Source: Gluconacetobacter aggeris (GTDB lineage Bacteria; Pseudomonadota; Alphaproteobacteria; Acetobacterales; Acetobacteraceae). Taken from it: 64,000 nt of DNA. Of the stretch, positions 44,742-53,068 are shown piece by piece. The notes under the pieces were generated by a model. The model was not told where the DNA came from. It was given only the letters and a program-made list of their open reading frames with translations, and searched no databases. Made by a program: the position numbers and the translations under genes. The stretch is taken from contig NZ_JABEQD010000008.1 of NCBI RefSeq assembly GCF_014174395.1, forward strand, positions 62,001 to 126,000. Direction: 5' to 3'. The first letter of the stretch is position 1. Each line of letters starts with the position of its first letter.

Positions 44742-44897
44742 TTGCTCCAGACGATGCGGTTTATTGGCCTGGCGGCCCTCGTTCTCTCGGTTGCCGCCTG
44801 TGGGGGAGGCAAGCACAAACATTCCCCGAAGACCCAGAAGGAAGTCTGGCAGAGCCAAGGCTTCGAAGCCGGGCTGAAGACGTCCGGCGCGCATTGA
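44742..44897 (+). CDS. Small lipoprotein (51 aa)
   Basis: Starts at TTG 44742, six bases after a perfect AGGAGG; an in-frame ATG lies four codons on. The peptide has a short positively charged N-terminus, a hydrophobic stretch and a lipobox VAAC, giving a mature lipid-anchored peptide of about 31 residues beginning CGGGKHKHSPK. The mature part is basic and His/Lys-rich, then ends EVWQSQGFEAGLKTSGAH. The family is unknown. It is convergent with the small transglutaminase gene, 7 bases away. Confidence 0.75.
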   Translation: MLQTMRFIGLAALVLSVAACGGGKHKHSPKTQKEVWQSQGFEAGLKTSGAH

Positions 44898-44904
44898 CCC
44901 GGCG

Positions 44905-45822
44905 TCAGGGCGTCTCGTCGACCGGTTCGGCGGGCGAATCTTCCCATTCCTCGGCGGGGACCAGATCGACGCCCACCTTCAGCCTGTCATTGCCGCCGCC
45001 CAGGATCAGCCCATGTACCGGGCTGATATCGGCGTAATCGCGCCCCCAGCCCAGGACGACATGCTCGTCGCGCATCACGATGCCATTGGTCGGGTCCAGG
45101 CCGATCCAGCCATGGGCCGGGCCCAGCCATGCCCCGACCCAGGCGTGGGACTGGTCCGACCCCAGCCGCCGTGCCTGCCCCGGCGGCGGGCGGGTGCGGA
45201 TATAGCCGGACATGTAGCGCGCCGGCACGCCAACCCAGCGCAGGGCGCTGATCATGAGATGCGTGAAATCCTGGCATACGCCCTCGCGCCGGGCCAGGAC
45301 CTGCTCGATCGGGGTGGAGAGCGTGGTGACGCCGGCGCGAAAGCGGAAATCGGTGTAGATCCGCATGTTCAGGTCCAGCAGCGCCGCCAGGACCGACCGG
45401 CCGGGGGTGAAGGACAGGGCGGCATAATCGCCCGCCGCCGCGTTGGCCGCGCACATCGGGCTGTCGAACAGGAATTCCGCCGCCTGCCATGCCGGCGCGC
45501 CGCCCGCGCGCGCCAGGGCGGCCACATCCTCCCATGACAGGGTGGCGTCTTCGGGCGGCGGCGGGGCGAAGGCGACCTCGACCTCCGATTCCGCCAGCAC
45601 GTCGAAACTGTCATGGGGGGCTTCGTGATACAGCCAGGCGATCAGGTTGCCGAAATAATCGACGCCATCCACCCGCCGCACCGGGGCCGGCGTAACTTCC
45701 AGCCGCGTCCAGTGCACGGCCTGCCCCGGCAGGGCGCGCGGCGTGACATGCACGATATGGGCCGCCAGGTCGACCGGGCTGCCATAGACGTAACGGGTCA
45801 GGTGGCGCACGCGATAGATCAT
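44905..45822 (-). CDS. Transglutaminase-like peptidase (small form)
   Basis: A 305-residue protein with a bacterial transglutaminase N-terminal domain (MIYRVRHLTRYVYGSPV...HIVHVTPR) and a transglutaminase core with the Cys-His-Asp triad: Cys183 in GVCQDFTHLMISALRWVGVPARYMSGY, His226 in DQSHAWVGAW and Asp243 in IGLDPTN. Members of this group are cysteine peptidases or amidases rather than cross-linkers. The start overlaps the fused ATP-grasp gene by 4 bases (ATGA). Comparative genomics has linked this trio to formation and hydrolysis of unusual amide bonds. Confidence 0.9.
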   Translation of the reverse strand: MIYRVRHLTRYVYGSPVDLAAHIVHVTPRALPGQAVHWTRLEVTPAPVRRVDGVDYFGNLIAWLYHEAPHDSFDVLAESEVEVAFAPPPPEDATLSWEDVAALARAGGAPAWQAAEFLFDSPMCAANAAAGDYAALSFTPGRSVLAALLDLNMRIYTDFRFRAGVTTLSTPIEQVLARREGVCQDFTHLMISALRWVGVPARYMSGYIRTRPPPGQARRLGSDQSHAWVGAWLGPAHGWIGLDPTNGIVMRDEHVVLGWGRDYADISPVHGLILGGGNDRLKVGVDLVPAEEWEDSPAEPVDETP

Positions 45823-48317
45823 GATTCGTCCGTTGCCTCGCCACGATCGACGGTGCGCAAGCCGCCGACCGCGCGCGGAGAGGTCAGCACGACGAAATAA
45901 CGCCGTGCGATCTGCTGCCCCAGGTCGCGCAGACCAGCATGGATGGCGAGCAATCGCTCCGGCAGCGCCGCCGCCGCGACATCCTGCTGCGGTGCCGACA
46001 GCACGTCATTCACCACCCCGCGCAGGCGTTCCATGACCTGGGCCGCCGCGCCGGCCAGGCCCGTCCCGTCGCCGGGTTCCAGATCGGCCAGCGCGTCGGC
46101 GACCATCGCCATCTGGCTGGCCACGCCGCGCGGATTGCCGCCATCCAGCAGCAGCAGGTCCAGCACCGGGGCCGGCTGGAACACCGCGAAATAGCGCGAC
46201 CGATAAGTGATGGCGCAGTCGCTGAGTTCCAGCATCAGCCGCAATGCCCCCTCCATCCGGCCGCGCTGGGCGACATCCTTCTGGCGCAGGATCAGCGCCG
46301 TCGAGGTCAGGATCGCGCCGGCCCGTTCGACCCGACGGCCCAGTTCCAGGAACTGGCGGCCGCCGCTGCGCACCATGTTTTCCGCCGTCAGGCCGGAGAT
46401 GGTCGCGCCATAGCGCAGCAGGCCGTCGGTGACGCGGCCCATCCGTTCCAGCGTGCGCCCGGCATCGCCCGTCACCCGAGCCTCGCGCAACTGGCTGCGC
46501 AGCGCATCGGTGCCCTGGACGATGGTCTCGAACGTCTCGACCGTCATCCGGTCGCGCAAGCCCGCCGATACCCGCGCGATTTCGGACAGCAGGCGCTGGG
46601 GCATGCCGGTATCGAGCGTGACGGCGGCCAGGGCCCGCACCTGGGTGGCGAAGCCCGCGCCGGCCATGCTTTCGTCCTGCAGCAGGCCGATATGGACCGC
46701 CAGGCGCAGCACGGTTTCCAGTTCCGCCCGCTCGCGGGGAGAGCCGTCGATCCGGCCGACCCGGCGCATCAGCACGCGCAGGACGCGGCCGGCATCTTCC
46801 AGTTGTTCCAGATAGCGGCCCAGCCAGAAGAAATCGTCGGCCGCCCGGCTGGGCAGGTCCCCCTGCCCGCGACGGATGGCCAGGACCGGCATGGGAGGGG
46901 CCGCGATGCCGACCAGGTTCCGGCTGTCCTCGACCGTGACCCAGACATCCTTGGTGATGCTGTGTCCGCCGCGCGCGCGATCCATCGGGCCACCGGGCGG
47001 CAGGTCGGAATCGGGCAGCAGGCGCGCCATGCCGCCGGGCATGACCTGCCAGGCACCGCCATCGAACAGCGCGAACAGGCGCAGGACGATGCCGCCGGGT
47101 TCGATCCCGGCAGACCCGATCGACGGCATGACCGAGGGGGCCAATGCCTCGACCGCCACGAACCGCTCCGGAGTCCGGCGCAGGGCTGCCAGCATGCTGT
47201 CCTTCGCCCGATCGAGGCGGCAGGACGCCCCGCGGGTGCTGACGCTGTCACGCAGCCACCAGCGGCTCCGATCTTCGGACAGCAGGGCAGCGACCCCGTA
47301 TCGGGCCGGCCAGAGGGCCGGAACGTCGGGCAGTGTCAGATCCTCGCCGATCAACCGGCGGGCCAGGGCGGGCATGAAGGCGGCCAGGCCCGGAGCCTCG
47401 ACAAGGCCGGATGCCGGGTGGTTCACCAGATGGACCGCGCCGCCGCGCGCGGCGTCCAGCAGGCCGGCGATGCCGGGCGTGCCGCCGCCTTCCAGTTCCA
47501 GCGGGTCGACCGTCCATCCGTCCTGGCGCAGCAGCAGCACATCCACCGGGCGGAGGCCGCGCACCGTCTTGAGCCACAGCGCGCCGTCGCGCACCGCCAG
47601 GTCGCCGGCCTCGGCCAGCACGCAGCCCAGTTCCCGCGCCAGGATCACATGCTCGGCCCACAGCGTGCCGCGCGGACCCGGCGTCAGCAGCGCCAGGCCG
47701 GGATTGCGGTCCGGCAGGCCGGCCAGCCGGTGCAGGCTGTCCTGCCACGCGTCGAAGAAGGGCGACAGAGGCTGGACTTCGCGCCCCGCGAACAGTTCGG
47801 GCAGCGTTCGGGTCATCTGCCGCCGGTTTTCCAGCGCCTGGCCGATGCCGTTGGCGCGCGCCACCCGGTCGGCGGCCACGTGCCATGCGCCGTCGGGGCC
47901 GCGAATCAGGTCGACGGCATAGAAATTGAGGAAGGCGCCCGAAACCGGACCGCCCATGCGCAGGAAACCGGGCGCCGGGTAGACCAGGGCGGTCGGCAGC
48001 ACGCCATCCGCCAGCAGGGTGCGCGGCCCGTAGAGGTCGCGCAATGTGGCCTCCAGCACGCGGGCGCGCTGCACCACCCCTTCCGACAGGCGGGCGAATT
48101 CCTGCGCCGTCAGCAGCAGCGGGACCGGGTCGCACCCAGCAGCGGCGCCTTCGGCGGGGCCAGCCTGGTCGTGCAGGGCGCGCGCCATCTGCCTGCCGCG
48201 TTCGAGCAGTTCACGATGGCCGAGATCGCTGATCGCGCCGAGCAGGCGCCGCCAGTGAGGCCGGACGCCGCCATGACCGTCAACCATCTCGTCAACAGGG
48301 ATGGGCGCCATGTCCAT
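45819..48317 (-). CDS. Fused circularly permuted ATP-grasp and alpha-E domain protein
   Basis: An 832-residue fusion. Residues about 1-480 are a circularly permuted ATP-grasp (DUF404/DUF407) domain: HRELLERGRQMARALHDQ, LVYPAPGFLRMGGPV, FYAVDLIRGPDGAWHVAADR and LTPGPRGTLWAEHVILARELGC. Residues about 505-815 are an alpha-E (DUF403) helical domain: SRAADDFFWLGRYLEQLEDAGRVLRVL and YRSRYFAVFQPAPVLDLLLLDGGNPRGVASQM. The ATP-grasp part is a candidate amide/peptide ligase; the acceptor and donor are unknown. It is coupled to the small transglutaminase gene downstream. Confidence 0.92.
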   Translation of the reverse strand: MDMAPIPVDEMVDGHGGVRPHWRRLLGAISDLGHRELLERGRQMARALHDQAGPAEGAAAGCDPVPLLLTAQEFARLSEGVVQRARVLEATLRDLYGPRTLLADGVLPTALVYPAPGFLRMGGPVSGAFLNFYAVDLIRGPDGAWHVAADRVARANGIGQALENRRQMTRTLPELFAGREVQPLSPFFDAWQDSLHRLAGLPDRNPGLALLTPGPRGTLWAEHVILARELGCVLAEAGDLAVRDGALWLKTVRGLRPVDVLLLRQDGWTVDPLELEGGGTPGIAGLLDAARGGAVHLVNHPASGLVEAPGLAAFMPALARRLIGEDLTLPDVPALWPARYGVAALLSEDRSRWWLRDSVSTRGASCRLDRAKDSMLAALRRTPERFVAVEALAPSVMPSIGSAGIEPGGIVLRLFALFDGGAWQVMPGGMARLLPDSDLPPGGPMDRARGGHSITKDVWVTVEDSRNLVGIAAPPMPVLAIRRGQGDLPSRAADDFFWLGRYLEQLEDAGRVLRVLMRRVGRIDGSPRERAELETVLRLAVHIGLLQDESMAGAGFATQVRALAAVTLDTGMPQRLLSEIARVSAGLRDRMTVETFETIVQGTDALRSQLREARVTGDAGRTLERMGRVTDGLLRYGATISGLTAENMVRSGGRQFLELGRRVERAGAILTSTALILRQKDVAQRGRMEGALRLMLELSDCAITYRSRYFAVFQPAPVLDLLLLDGGNPRGVASQMAMVADALADLEPGDGTGLAGAAAQVMERLRGVVNDVLSAPQQDVAAAALPERLLAIHAGLRDLGQQIARRYFVVLTSPRAVGGLRTVDRGEATDES

Positions 48318-48389
48318 GATGCATGGTTGTATGGGCGAAGCGGCGCCAACAGTAAACGGTCTTGCGAAGGGTCGCTCCGAAGGGCCCCG

Positions 48390-49460
48390 TCAGCCCGGCG
48401 CAGGGCCGTGGATCAGGTCATGGACATAGGCCAGCTTTTCCAGCGCCGGCGGCGCCAGGACGAACGGGTAGAAATCGATCTGGCCCATCGAGCGGTTCAG
48501 GCTGTTGATCGCATAGGTCAGCGGCAACCACGCGTCGGCGATCCGCTGGAACGGGCCGGGGGCGTAGGGGTTGAACGCGACCTGGGTCTGCAAGACCGGA
48601 TCGTCGGACACATGGATATCGACCGACAGGCCATAGGACCGCGCGGTTTCCAGCGTCGAGACGATGTGCAGGTAGTGTGCCCAGGTCTCGGCGAAATCTT
48701 CCCACGGGTGCGTGGTCGCGTAATCGCTGACGAAATTGTCCTGCCAGTTCGGGGGCGCCCCGACCTGATAATGGTGCTGCAACGCCGCCCGGTAGTCGGC
48801 GCGCTCGTCCCCGAACAGGGTACGGAAACCGTCCAGATGCCCGCCGTCGCGCACCAGCACGTTCCAGTAGTAATGACCGACCTCGTGCCGGAAATGGCCC
48901 AGCAGGGTGCGATACAGCTCCCCCATCTCGATCCGCATCGCCTCGCGCTGGGCATCGTTGGCCTCGCGCAGCGCGATGGTGATCAGCCCGTCCTGATGGC
49001 CGGTCAGCACCTTTCCACCATCGGGCGGATCGCCCAGGAAATCGAAGGCCAGCCCGCCCACAGGGTCTTCCAGCCGGTCCACGATCGGCAAATTCAGGCG
49101 CAGCAGGGTATAGACCAGCCGGTGCTTCGCCGTTTCCAGCTTGCGCCACTGGTCCAGATGCTCCTGCTCCGTCAGGTCCGGGATCGTCCGGTTCAGGCGG
49201 CAGGCCAGGCAGAAGGCATCACCGCCGGCCGGCACCAGCCAGTTGCAGGCATTCTGCCCCGCATTGGCGCAGAACCGGTAGGATGAGCCGGTCGCGGCCT
49301 TCGACAACGGGTGCCATGTGCCATCCTCGCCCGCCACCGGTTCCAGCGCGCTGAGGTCATTTTCCTCGGGCAGGTAGCCCAGGCTGTGACCGCACCGCTC
49401 GCAGGCCGTGTTCTCGAAGAACAGGACCTGATTGCAGGACTGGCAGGCGAACAGCTTCAT
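48390..49460 (-). CDS. Zinc-ribbon, zincin-like metallopeptidase
   Basis: A 356-residue protein. Two Cys pairs at the N-terminus (Cys6/Cys9, Cys20/Cys23) form a zinc ribbon and a second Cys set lies at about 64-87 (FCANAGQNACNW, FCLACRL). The catalytic part has HEVGH at 192-196 (HExxH-type zinc site) and a downstream FAETWAHYLHI that can give the third ligand. This matches the putative zinc-binding metallopeptidase family. It is upstream of the fused ATP-grasp gene on the same strand, 72 bases apart, and likely belongs to the same system. Confidence 0.88.
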   Translation of the reverse strand: MKLFACQSCNQVLFFENTACERCGHSLGYLPEENDLSALEPVAGEDGTWHPLSKAATGSSYRFCANAGQNACNWLVPAGGDAFCLACRLNRTIPDLTEQEHLDQWRKLETAKHRLVYTLLRLNLPIVDRLEDPVGGLAFDFLGDPPDGGKVLTGHQDGLITIALREANDAQREAMRIEMGELYRTLLGHFRHEVGHYYWNVLVRDGGHLDGFRTLFGDERADYRAALQHHYQVGAPPNWQDNFVSDYATTHPWEDFAETWAHYLHIVSTLETARSYGLSVDIHVSDDPVLQTQVAFNPYAPGPFQRIADAWLPLTYAINSLNRSMGQIDFYPFVLAPPALEKLAYVHDLIHGPAPG

Positions 49461-49524
49461 GATGCGGGCTCCCGGACCGTTTCAGGTGCCGGCACAACGC
49501 ATTGATTGGGGCGGTCGTTCCGTT

Positions 49525-49570
49525 TGTCGGGGCGCCGCCCCGACACCCCGGCAGGAGGCTTGCCTCCTGC
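49525..49570. repeat. Two perfect GC-rich hairpins at the island edge
   Basis: TGTCGGGGCG/CGCCCCGACA (49525-49545, one-base loop) and GCAGGAGGC/GCCTCCTGC (49551-49570, TT loop). Same style as the four-hairpin element at 43510. It lies between the metallopeptidase start and the IS256 left end, so it may be host intergenic DNA. Confidence 0.65.
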
Positions 49571-49618
49571 ACCTCCCGAGGTTGGGGTTGGGACCCATAT
49601 GTATGTTCGCTATGCGGG

Positions 49619-50945
49619 GGCCTATCCTGAATTTCGTGTGTTTGGTGTGATGCAGGAGAAGGAGAAGCATCATGGCCCGACGCAAGAAGCCGGTGATTCC
49701 TGACGACGTTCTGGACCAGGTTCTGGCTGGTCGCGTGGTCCGCACGATGTCGGACGCGGACGCCCTTCTGGGCGATATGAAGAAAGCCCTGGCGGAGCGG
49801 TTGCTCAACGCCGAGTTGGACCACCATCTGGACGGCGAGGCTGTGGCCGGCCGCTCGAACTGCCGCAACGGCTATGGGCAAAAGACGGTGCTGACGGATG
49901 TCGGCCGGGTGCGGCTGGACATCCCGCGAGATCGGGCGGGGACGTTCGATCCGCAACTGATCGCCCGCTATCGGCGACGGTTTCCCGGCTTCGACGAGCG
50001 GATCATCTCGATGTATGCGCGCGGGATGAGCGTGCGCGAGATCCAGGGCCATCTGCTTGAAATCTATGGGGTGGAAGCCTCGCCGGACCTGATCAGCGTC
50101 ATCACCGACGCCGTGCTGGACGAAGTGGCCGCGTGGCAGAACCGGCCGCTGGAGGCGGTCTATCCCGTGGTGTTCTTCGATGCCCTGCGGGTGAAGATCC
50201 GCGACGAAAGCGTGGTGCGCAACAAGGCGGTGCATATCGCCTTGGGCGTGCGCGCCGACGGCACCAAGGAAGTCCTCGGCCTGTGGATCGAGCAGAATGA
50301 GGGTGCCAAATTCTGGCTCCGTGTCATGAACGAACTGCGTCATCGCGGCGTCGAGGACATCCTGCTGGCCGTGGTCGACGGGCTCAAGGGCTTCCCCGAT
50401 GCCATCCGCGCCGTGTTCCCCGAAGCCCTGGTGCAGACCTGCATCGTTCATCTGCTGCGCCATTCGCTGGATTTCGTCGCCTGGAAAGACCGCAAATCCG
50501 TGGCTACGGCATTGAAGGATATCTATCGGGCAGTGGACGCCGAGGCCGGCAAATCAGCCCTGGCTGCCTTTGCCGAAAGCCCCTGGGGCCGGAAATACAC
50601 GGCGATCGTCCAGTCCTGGGAACGGGTCTGGGAGGAGGTCATTCCCTTCTACGCCTTCCCCGCCGAAGTCCGAAAATTAATCTACACCACCAATGCCATA
50701 GAGGCATTGAACGCCAAGCTAAGGCGGGCCGTCCGGGCCAGGGGACATTTTCCCAATGACGACGCGGCCCTCAAGCTCCTCTTCCTGGCCTTGAACCGGG
50801 CCGAGAAAGAATGGATTATGCCCCCAAGGGAATGGTCCATGGCAAAGGCACAGTTCGCCATTCTCTTCGGTGAACGCTTCGCTCGCGCCACCGTCTGATC
50901 AACAACGTGAACAACGCATCGCACACGAAATTCCTGACAGTCCCC
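49619..50945 (+). mobile_element. IS256-family insertion sequence, complete
   Basis: Imperfect terminal inverted repeats of about 24 bases sit at the ends (left about 49617-49640, right about 50922-50945); GAATTTCGTGTG is identical in both. Outside them TATGCGGG occurs directly repeated (49611-49618 and 50946-50953), extendable to 10 bases, the right size for an IS256-type target duplication. One transposase gene fills the element. The clean duplication suggests recent insertion, though the exact tip is blurred by a G run. Confidence 0.8.
49672..50898 (+). CDS. IS256-family transposase (mutator type)
   Basis: A 408-residue DDE transposase, the normal length. HHLDGEAVAGRSNCRNGYGQKTVLTDVGRVRLDIPRDRAGTFDPQLI is the N-terminal hallmark, catalytic Asp residues lie in VVFFDALRVKIRD and LAVVDGLKGFPDAI, and the Glu in TTNAIEALNAKLRRAVRARGHFPNDDAA. 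No frameshift or stop, so it is probably active. Confidence 0.95.
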   Translation: MARRKKPVIPDDVLDQVLAGRVVRTMSDADALLGDMKKALAERLLNAELDHHLDGEAVAGRSNCRNGYGQKTVLTDVGRVRLDIPRDRAGTFDPQLIARYRRRFPGFDERIISMYARGMSVREIQGHLLEIYGVEASPDLISVITDAVLDEVAAWQNRPLEAVYPVVFFDALRVKIRDESVVRNKAVHIALGVRADGTKEVLGLWIEQNEGAKFWLRVMNELRHRGVEDILLAVVDGLKGFPDAIRAVFPEALVQTCIVHLLRHSLDFVAWKDRKSVATALKDIYRAVDAEAGKSALAAFAESPWGRKYTAIVQSWERVWEEVIPFYAFPAEVRKLIYTTNAIEALNAKLRRAVRARGHFPNDDAALKLLFLALNRAEKEWIMPPREWSMAKAQFAILFGERFARATV

Positions 50946-51051
50946 TATGCGGGGATTCCGGCCAGTCCGCTATCGGAAAACACAATCAGAGACCGGCCAT
51001 TAATTGGTTACCGTTCATGGTGAACGTGTCACTCGGTGATGCGGGACGAGC

Positions 51052-51075
51052 CCCGCTAGAAAAGAGCGGGTTTTT
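51052..51075 (+). terminator. Rho-independent terminator-like hairpin
   Basis: CCCGCT (51052-51057) pairs with AGCGGG (51065-51070), followed by TTTTT. No intact gene ends just upstream; it may belong to a gene whose body was lost when the IS elements came in. Confidence 0.55.
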
Positions 51076-51094
51076 AAGCTCAGCACGACCCTGC

Positions 51095-51352
51095 CCCGCA
51101 ATCAAGGTCACGATGCCGACAAGTTCCGTCATGAGCAGGCTGTGCGTGGCATAACCTCTTGCATACGGTCAAAAGACAACCGCAAGATCCCCATTCCACA
51201 TGCCGCAGTCTTTATCGCTAGCGTCATCATGTCGGGAGCATGTTCGGTAGACTCAAGAATGGGCACCGCATCCATACCCGCTACGATCGCTGCGCACATA
51301 CCTCATGTCCGCAATCTATATTGCAGAAACCTTCATCTCCTGGTTATGATCA
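51095..51352 (+). pseudogene. IS5-family (IS427 group) transposase remnant
   Basis: Pieces of the OrfB C-terminus can be read in shifting frames: DADKFRHEQAVRGITSC, NRKIPIPH, LYR-stop-RHHVGSMFGRLK, HRIHTRYDRCAHT, then LMSAIYIAETFISWL and a stop. This matches GYDAD-RG-IPIPHD-LYRxRHKIENMFGRLKDWRRIHTRYDRCAHT in live copies. At least two frameshifts and one stop are present, so it is long dead. Confidence 0.8.
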
Positions 51353-51389
51353 ATGAATCATAAGAGCAGTTGAATTGGCTGGAGATATT

Positions 51390-51416
51390 TTCATTCATTT
51401 GAATGAATTATATAAA
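51390..51416 (+). promoter_or_regulatory. Dyad operator and -10 upstream of the putative nuclease gene
   Basis: TTCATTCA (51390-51397) and TGAATGAA (51400-51407) form an 8-bp dyad with a 2-base centre, immediately before TATAAA (51411-51416), a good -10. A repressor bound here would block the promoter. The gene starts at 51452. Confidence 0.4.
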
Positions 51417-51451
51417 TAATTTTCCTCTATTTTTTCTGAAAAGAGTATACT

Positions 51452-52345
51452 ATGTTTCTTTGTCATTTAGTAAAAGAAATATCAAGAAGGGTTTCCTTCG
51501 ATCTTGACGATGAGGATGATATGAATTCCTCGTATACGGAATGGTATTTAACTGAAAGATTTATATCAGACATTAGATATTATGGACACAAGTCAAGCGG
51601 TTTAGGACATATATTGCCGCTTATCAAAATTGATCGACCAAGTGAAAAGACGACCGGCGGCGACATGGAGTGGGTCTTTGTAGCCCCCTGTGAAATTCAA
51701 GGACCGCAATACATTAGGGTTATAATTCAGTGCAAACGAGTATTTCTTGCGGCTCCCGTTCGTGCGCCACGATGGGAATATAGTGAACTTTATCATTCAA
51801 AAGGGACGGGAAGCCAAGTAGTAACATTAACAAATTATGCTAGACGCAGCCCACAGACCGCCGCTTTATATATGTTGTTTAATGCTGGCAAACTGAGTGG
51901 CATTTACGGAAGCGACGTAAAAGGAATTAATCTCCTCAACGCTGAATATGTGCGTAGGTGGCGTGATATCGCAATACGCAAAAAGTCAGGAGGAATATGG
52001 CCGATAGAAGTCAGTCATTTAAAACCCTATTTTTTCAGCTTGGAGGATATATTCTGCCCCAAAATTCGTATCCCCACACTTCTTCCGAACCCGCGCAAAT
52101 CATTGGAAGTTAGGACTAATTTAGCAATTCATCCTGCAAGGATCATAACGCTACTAAATTCAAGCGAAAACATCAGAGCCATTGAAGTCGAACAAAACCA
52201 AAATATTCCAGATTCCATATCAAAATCCTTAAAAGGATATCTAGAAAAAGAGCCGGGAGTATATCAAAGTATAAATAAACACATCAAAAGAACAAGAATT
52301 GTATTTTGTAGCAATATCCGAAATTTCAATGAATATGATGTATAA
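51452..52345 (+). CDS. Putative PD-(D/E)XK-type nuclease, DUF6615-like
   Basis: A 297-residue protein in strikingly AT-rich DNA, unlike its neighbours. The order of motifs recalls DUF6615: TEWYLTERFISDI (Glu30/Thr33 region), GGDMEWVFVAP (Asp71, Glu73), VIIQCKR (Gln93, Lys95), a Tyr-Leu turn, QVVTLTNYAR, and ALYMLFN. D-(x)n-QxK is the Mrr-like variant of the PD-(D/E)XK catalytic core, so a DNA-acting nuclease role is inferred. The C-terminal third is not recognised. A signal peptide is absent. It is flanked on both sides by IS debris, and foreign origin is very likely. Confidence 0.6.
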   Translation: MFLCHLVKEISRRVSFDLDDEDDMNSSYTEWYLTERFISDIRYYGHKSSGLGHILPLIKIDRPSEKTTGGDMEWVFVAPCEIQGPQYIRVIIQCKRVFLAAPVRAPRWEYSELYHSKGTGSQVVTLTNYARRSPQTAALYMLFNAGKLSGIYGSDVKGINLLNAEYVRRWRDIAIRKKSGGIWPIEVSHLKPYFFSLEDIFCPKIRIPTLLPNPRKSLEVRTNLAIHPARIITLLNSSENIRAIEVEQNQNIPDSISKSLKGYLEKEPGVYQSINKHIKRTRIVFCSNIRNFNEYDV

Positions 52346-52405
52346 TAATTTATATACTAAATTCTATGAGGCGAAATATATGATATCTGGAGACCTTAGG
52401 GCCTG

Positions 52406-52702
52406 TTAGGCCTTGATATAGTCTGCTGTAGCAGCGATGAGGATGACGGAGAGCAAAGATGCGGCGGTCTTCTCATATCGGGTCGCGACAGCCCACCACT
52501 CCTTGAGCCTTGCCTACAGGTTTTCGACCAAGTGCCGGTGTCTGTAAGCCCATCTGGGACAGGCGACTTCTGGATCATTCTTTCTTGGCGGAATGACAGG
52601 ACGATATCCCCGATCCCGGAGATATTCACGGAATTTGTGCGAGGCATACCCACGGTCACAGACAACACAGGTCGGTGGGTGCGGAGTTCTGCATCGTGGC
52701 AC
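52406..52702 (-). pseudogene. IS5-family transposase C-terminal remnant
   Basis: On the minus strand the frame reads CVVCDRGYASHKFREYLRDRG, RPVIPPRKNDPEV and AYRHRHLVEN, then an in-frame TAG at 52514-52516 where Trp or similar is expected, then ARLKEWWAVATRYEKTAASL and ADYIKA before a TAA. It is the end of a DDE transposase of IS5 type; the N-terminal two thirds are missing and the stop is premature. It abuts an IS3 fragment at about 52680. Confidence 0.8.
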
Positions 52703-53006
52703 TCGGAGATGCGCTGGCGCGCTACGGCGCCCCGGAGATTTTCAACACGGACCAAGGTTCACAATTCGCGACGCCTCGGTTCACCGAACTCCTGGAACGA
52801 CGAGAGGCTCGCATCAGCATGGATGGGCGCGGTCGATGGCTGGACGTACGTCCTATGAGGCGTATCTTAATGTGTCGACGCCATCTGGTCCGGGGTTAAC
52901 CCTGGACCAGATGGCCAACAGCAGCACTGTCAGAATGGCGGTATAACGACAACCGGGTATAGCTTATCAAGCCCACAAAACTGTCCGAACGGCCGGGGCC
53001 ACCTCT
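52676..53006 (+). pseudogene. IS3-family (IS407 group) OrfB remnant and right end
   Basis: The frame AEFCIVALGDALARYGAPEI then FNTDQGSQFATPRFTELLER and RISMDGRGRWLD is the second-Asp and Gly-rich part of an IS3 integrase core. An internal deletion and frameshift remove the NVFxERLWRSL segment; SYEAYLNVSTPSG follows in another frame. The right terminal repeat is recognisable at about 52982-53006 as a TGTCCGAACGGCCGGGG-type end. No intact OrfA or catalytic core remains. Confidence 0.75.
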
Positions 53007-53068
53007 ACCTACCAGACCCTAGTGTAGCACAAAGTAGCATATCAGAGAGAGACGAGGTTCGACAGGAA

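Noticed and set aside
45939-49286. An open frame of more than 1100 codons on the plus strand
   Set aside because: It is antisense to the fused ATP-grasp and metallopeptidase genes, has Arg/Gln/His-rich low-complexity composition and no family motifs. Such frames are common by-products of high GC.
51142-51363. A 73-codon open frame downstream of IS256
   Set aside because: Its start matches the C-terminal part of an IS5-type transposase and the rest matches in other frames, so it is part of a dead IS, not a gene.
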